A DNA stretch of 64,000 nucleotides from Cardinalis cardinalis (Eukaryota; Chordata; Aves; Passeriformes; Cardinalidae). The stretch spans positions 1,157,959 through 1,221,958 of the forward strand of contig JACDOX010000062.1 of the NCBI GenBank assembly GCA_014549065.1. The letters are read 5' to 3'. Numbering within the stretch: the stretch's first letter is position 1; each line of letters begins with the position of its first letter. The position numbers were made by a program, and so were the translations under genes. Positions 63,201 through 64,000 of this stretch are shown piece by piece. The notes under the pieces were generated by a model. The model was not told where the DNA came from and ran no database searches. It saw nothing but the letters and a program-made list of their open reading frames with translations.

Positions 63201-64000
63201 TGGTTGAGTTGGGTTAATAAGTTGACTGTATCTACTTTCATGTCTTACCAGCCTTGCAATTCACCCTTTCTCAGAGGAAACAATATTTGCTACGTAGGCA
63301 AACACTGCAGCTTTATTAAACAGTATATAGTTGTATAAGACACATTTTGATACACATAAGCTGACATAGCCTGGANAATTAGAGGTAAGTTTTGAAGCAG
63401 CCAAGTATGCACATGCTTGGGGTGTTTTCCACAATTGAGACAGGAAGTGGAAGTCATGAGTCTTTTTTTGTTAGGATTTCAAAGTGATATATGAAGATTT
63501 AGTCAGCCTAATCCATAGATTTAAATTTAAGCTTTGTGACTAACAGTTACCATTTGGTAGTGCAGACNTAGGGGATTGGTCATGGCTAGCTGTAGTTTAA
63601 GGGAAATTTTANTTCTGTGAAGTTTTGCCCTTTTTTTTTTTATTGCATTGCACAGANGCAGCTGGGTAGGGTAGTGTTTGAACTTTGTGTTACTGCACAT
63701 ATTTCAGGCTTGTTTTGGGTTTGTAGTGATAGAGGAACAGGCTTCATGTCTTGATAGTTGACACAGCCCTTAAGTCTGTAGACGGCTTTTGTTACTTTGT
63801 ACTCTGAACCTCAACTCAAGTTGGCCTCAACTATGACTTCAGACAGGACTAGCAGATTGTAAAGCCTACCAATAATTTTTTTCTTCTCTGCAGAGCTTTT
63901 AGTTGGCCCATGATCATGTTTTCTGCAAGACTCTTGCTCCTGGCGTTTTGCTGCATTGATTTTGCTGTTCAGTGTATTTATAAGTCACTGGGAAAAGACA
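60298..64000 (+). other. PLPPR5: PLPPR5 intron 3, 5' part, running off the window
   Basis: Starts with the GTAAGT donor after exon 3. I looked for the next PLPPR5 exon, whose product should continue with a MYIT-like fourth membrane segment, and found none to the window end. The intron is therefore at least 3.7 kb. A TG-rich microsatellite at 61293-61343 is the only notable repeat. Confidence 0.8.
61293..61343. repeat. TG/CA-rich imperfect microsatellite
   Basis: About 50 bp of alternating TG with interruptions by TATGTATACACATG-like steps, inside intron 3. Alternating purine-pyrimidine sequence of this kind is length-variable in vertebrates. No function is implied. Confidence 0.7.

Noticed and set aside
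1..64000. tRNA genes, rRNA, CRISPR arrays and bacterial or viral gene clusters.
   Set aside because: No tRNA-like TTC-box and arm arrangement, no regularly spaced direct repeats, and no compact gene packing was seen on either strand.

Overview
This is vertebrate nuclear DNA, most likely from a bird. It is AT-rich, intron- and intergene-dominated sequence with isolated CpG islands, and every interspersed repeat I could recognise is a CR1 LINE 3' end, the signature repeat of avian genomes. There is no bacterial-style gene packing, operon, CRISPR array, tRNA or rRNA. About 145 single-base n calls, almost all isolated, are scattered through the window. They look like masked heterozygous or ambiguous positions in a diploid consensus. 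I cannot name the species.

One protein-coding gene is supported: the 5' part of PLPPR5 (phospholipid phosphatase related 5, also called PRG-5 or LPPR5) on the + strand. Three coding exons are present: 36591-36821, 57697-57829 and 60047-60297. They join in frame with canonical GT/AG splice sites to give residues 1-205. The human protein is a little over 300 residues as I recall it, so the later exons lie beyond the right edge. Intron 1 is 20,875 bp, intron 2 is 2,217 bp and intron 3 is open at the window end. The protein belongs to the plasticity-related branch of the lipid phosphate phosphatase superfamily. The residues that make the family catalytic are replaced in both motifs visible here.

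Layout: 1-35.8 kb is upstream intergenic sequence with a hexanucleotide microsatellite (8.34-8.45 kb), a solitary GC- and CpG-rich patch (10.57-10.95 kb) followed by an octamer motif, and one CR1 tail (21.3 kb). A second CR1 tail (35.83-35.97 kb) abuts the PLPPR5 promoter CpG island (36.0-37.07 kb). Intron 1 (36.8-57.7 kb) holds three more CR1 pieces (40.2, 40.4 and 42.8-43.3 kb), a T/G-rich tract (39.85-40.0 kb), a nested inverted-repeat cluster (46.75 kb) and a GC-rich approximately 80-bp tandem repeat (51.4 kb). The remainder, 57.8-64 kb, is exons 2-3 and introns.

I found no previously undescribed multi-gene system. The observations most worth checking are the upstream reading frame that overlaps the whole first PLPPR5 coding exon, the distal CpG patch about 26 kb upstream, the nested palindrome in intron 1, and the CR1 insertion at the edge of the promoter island.
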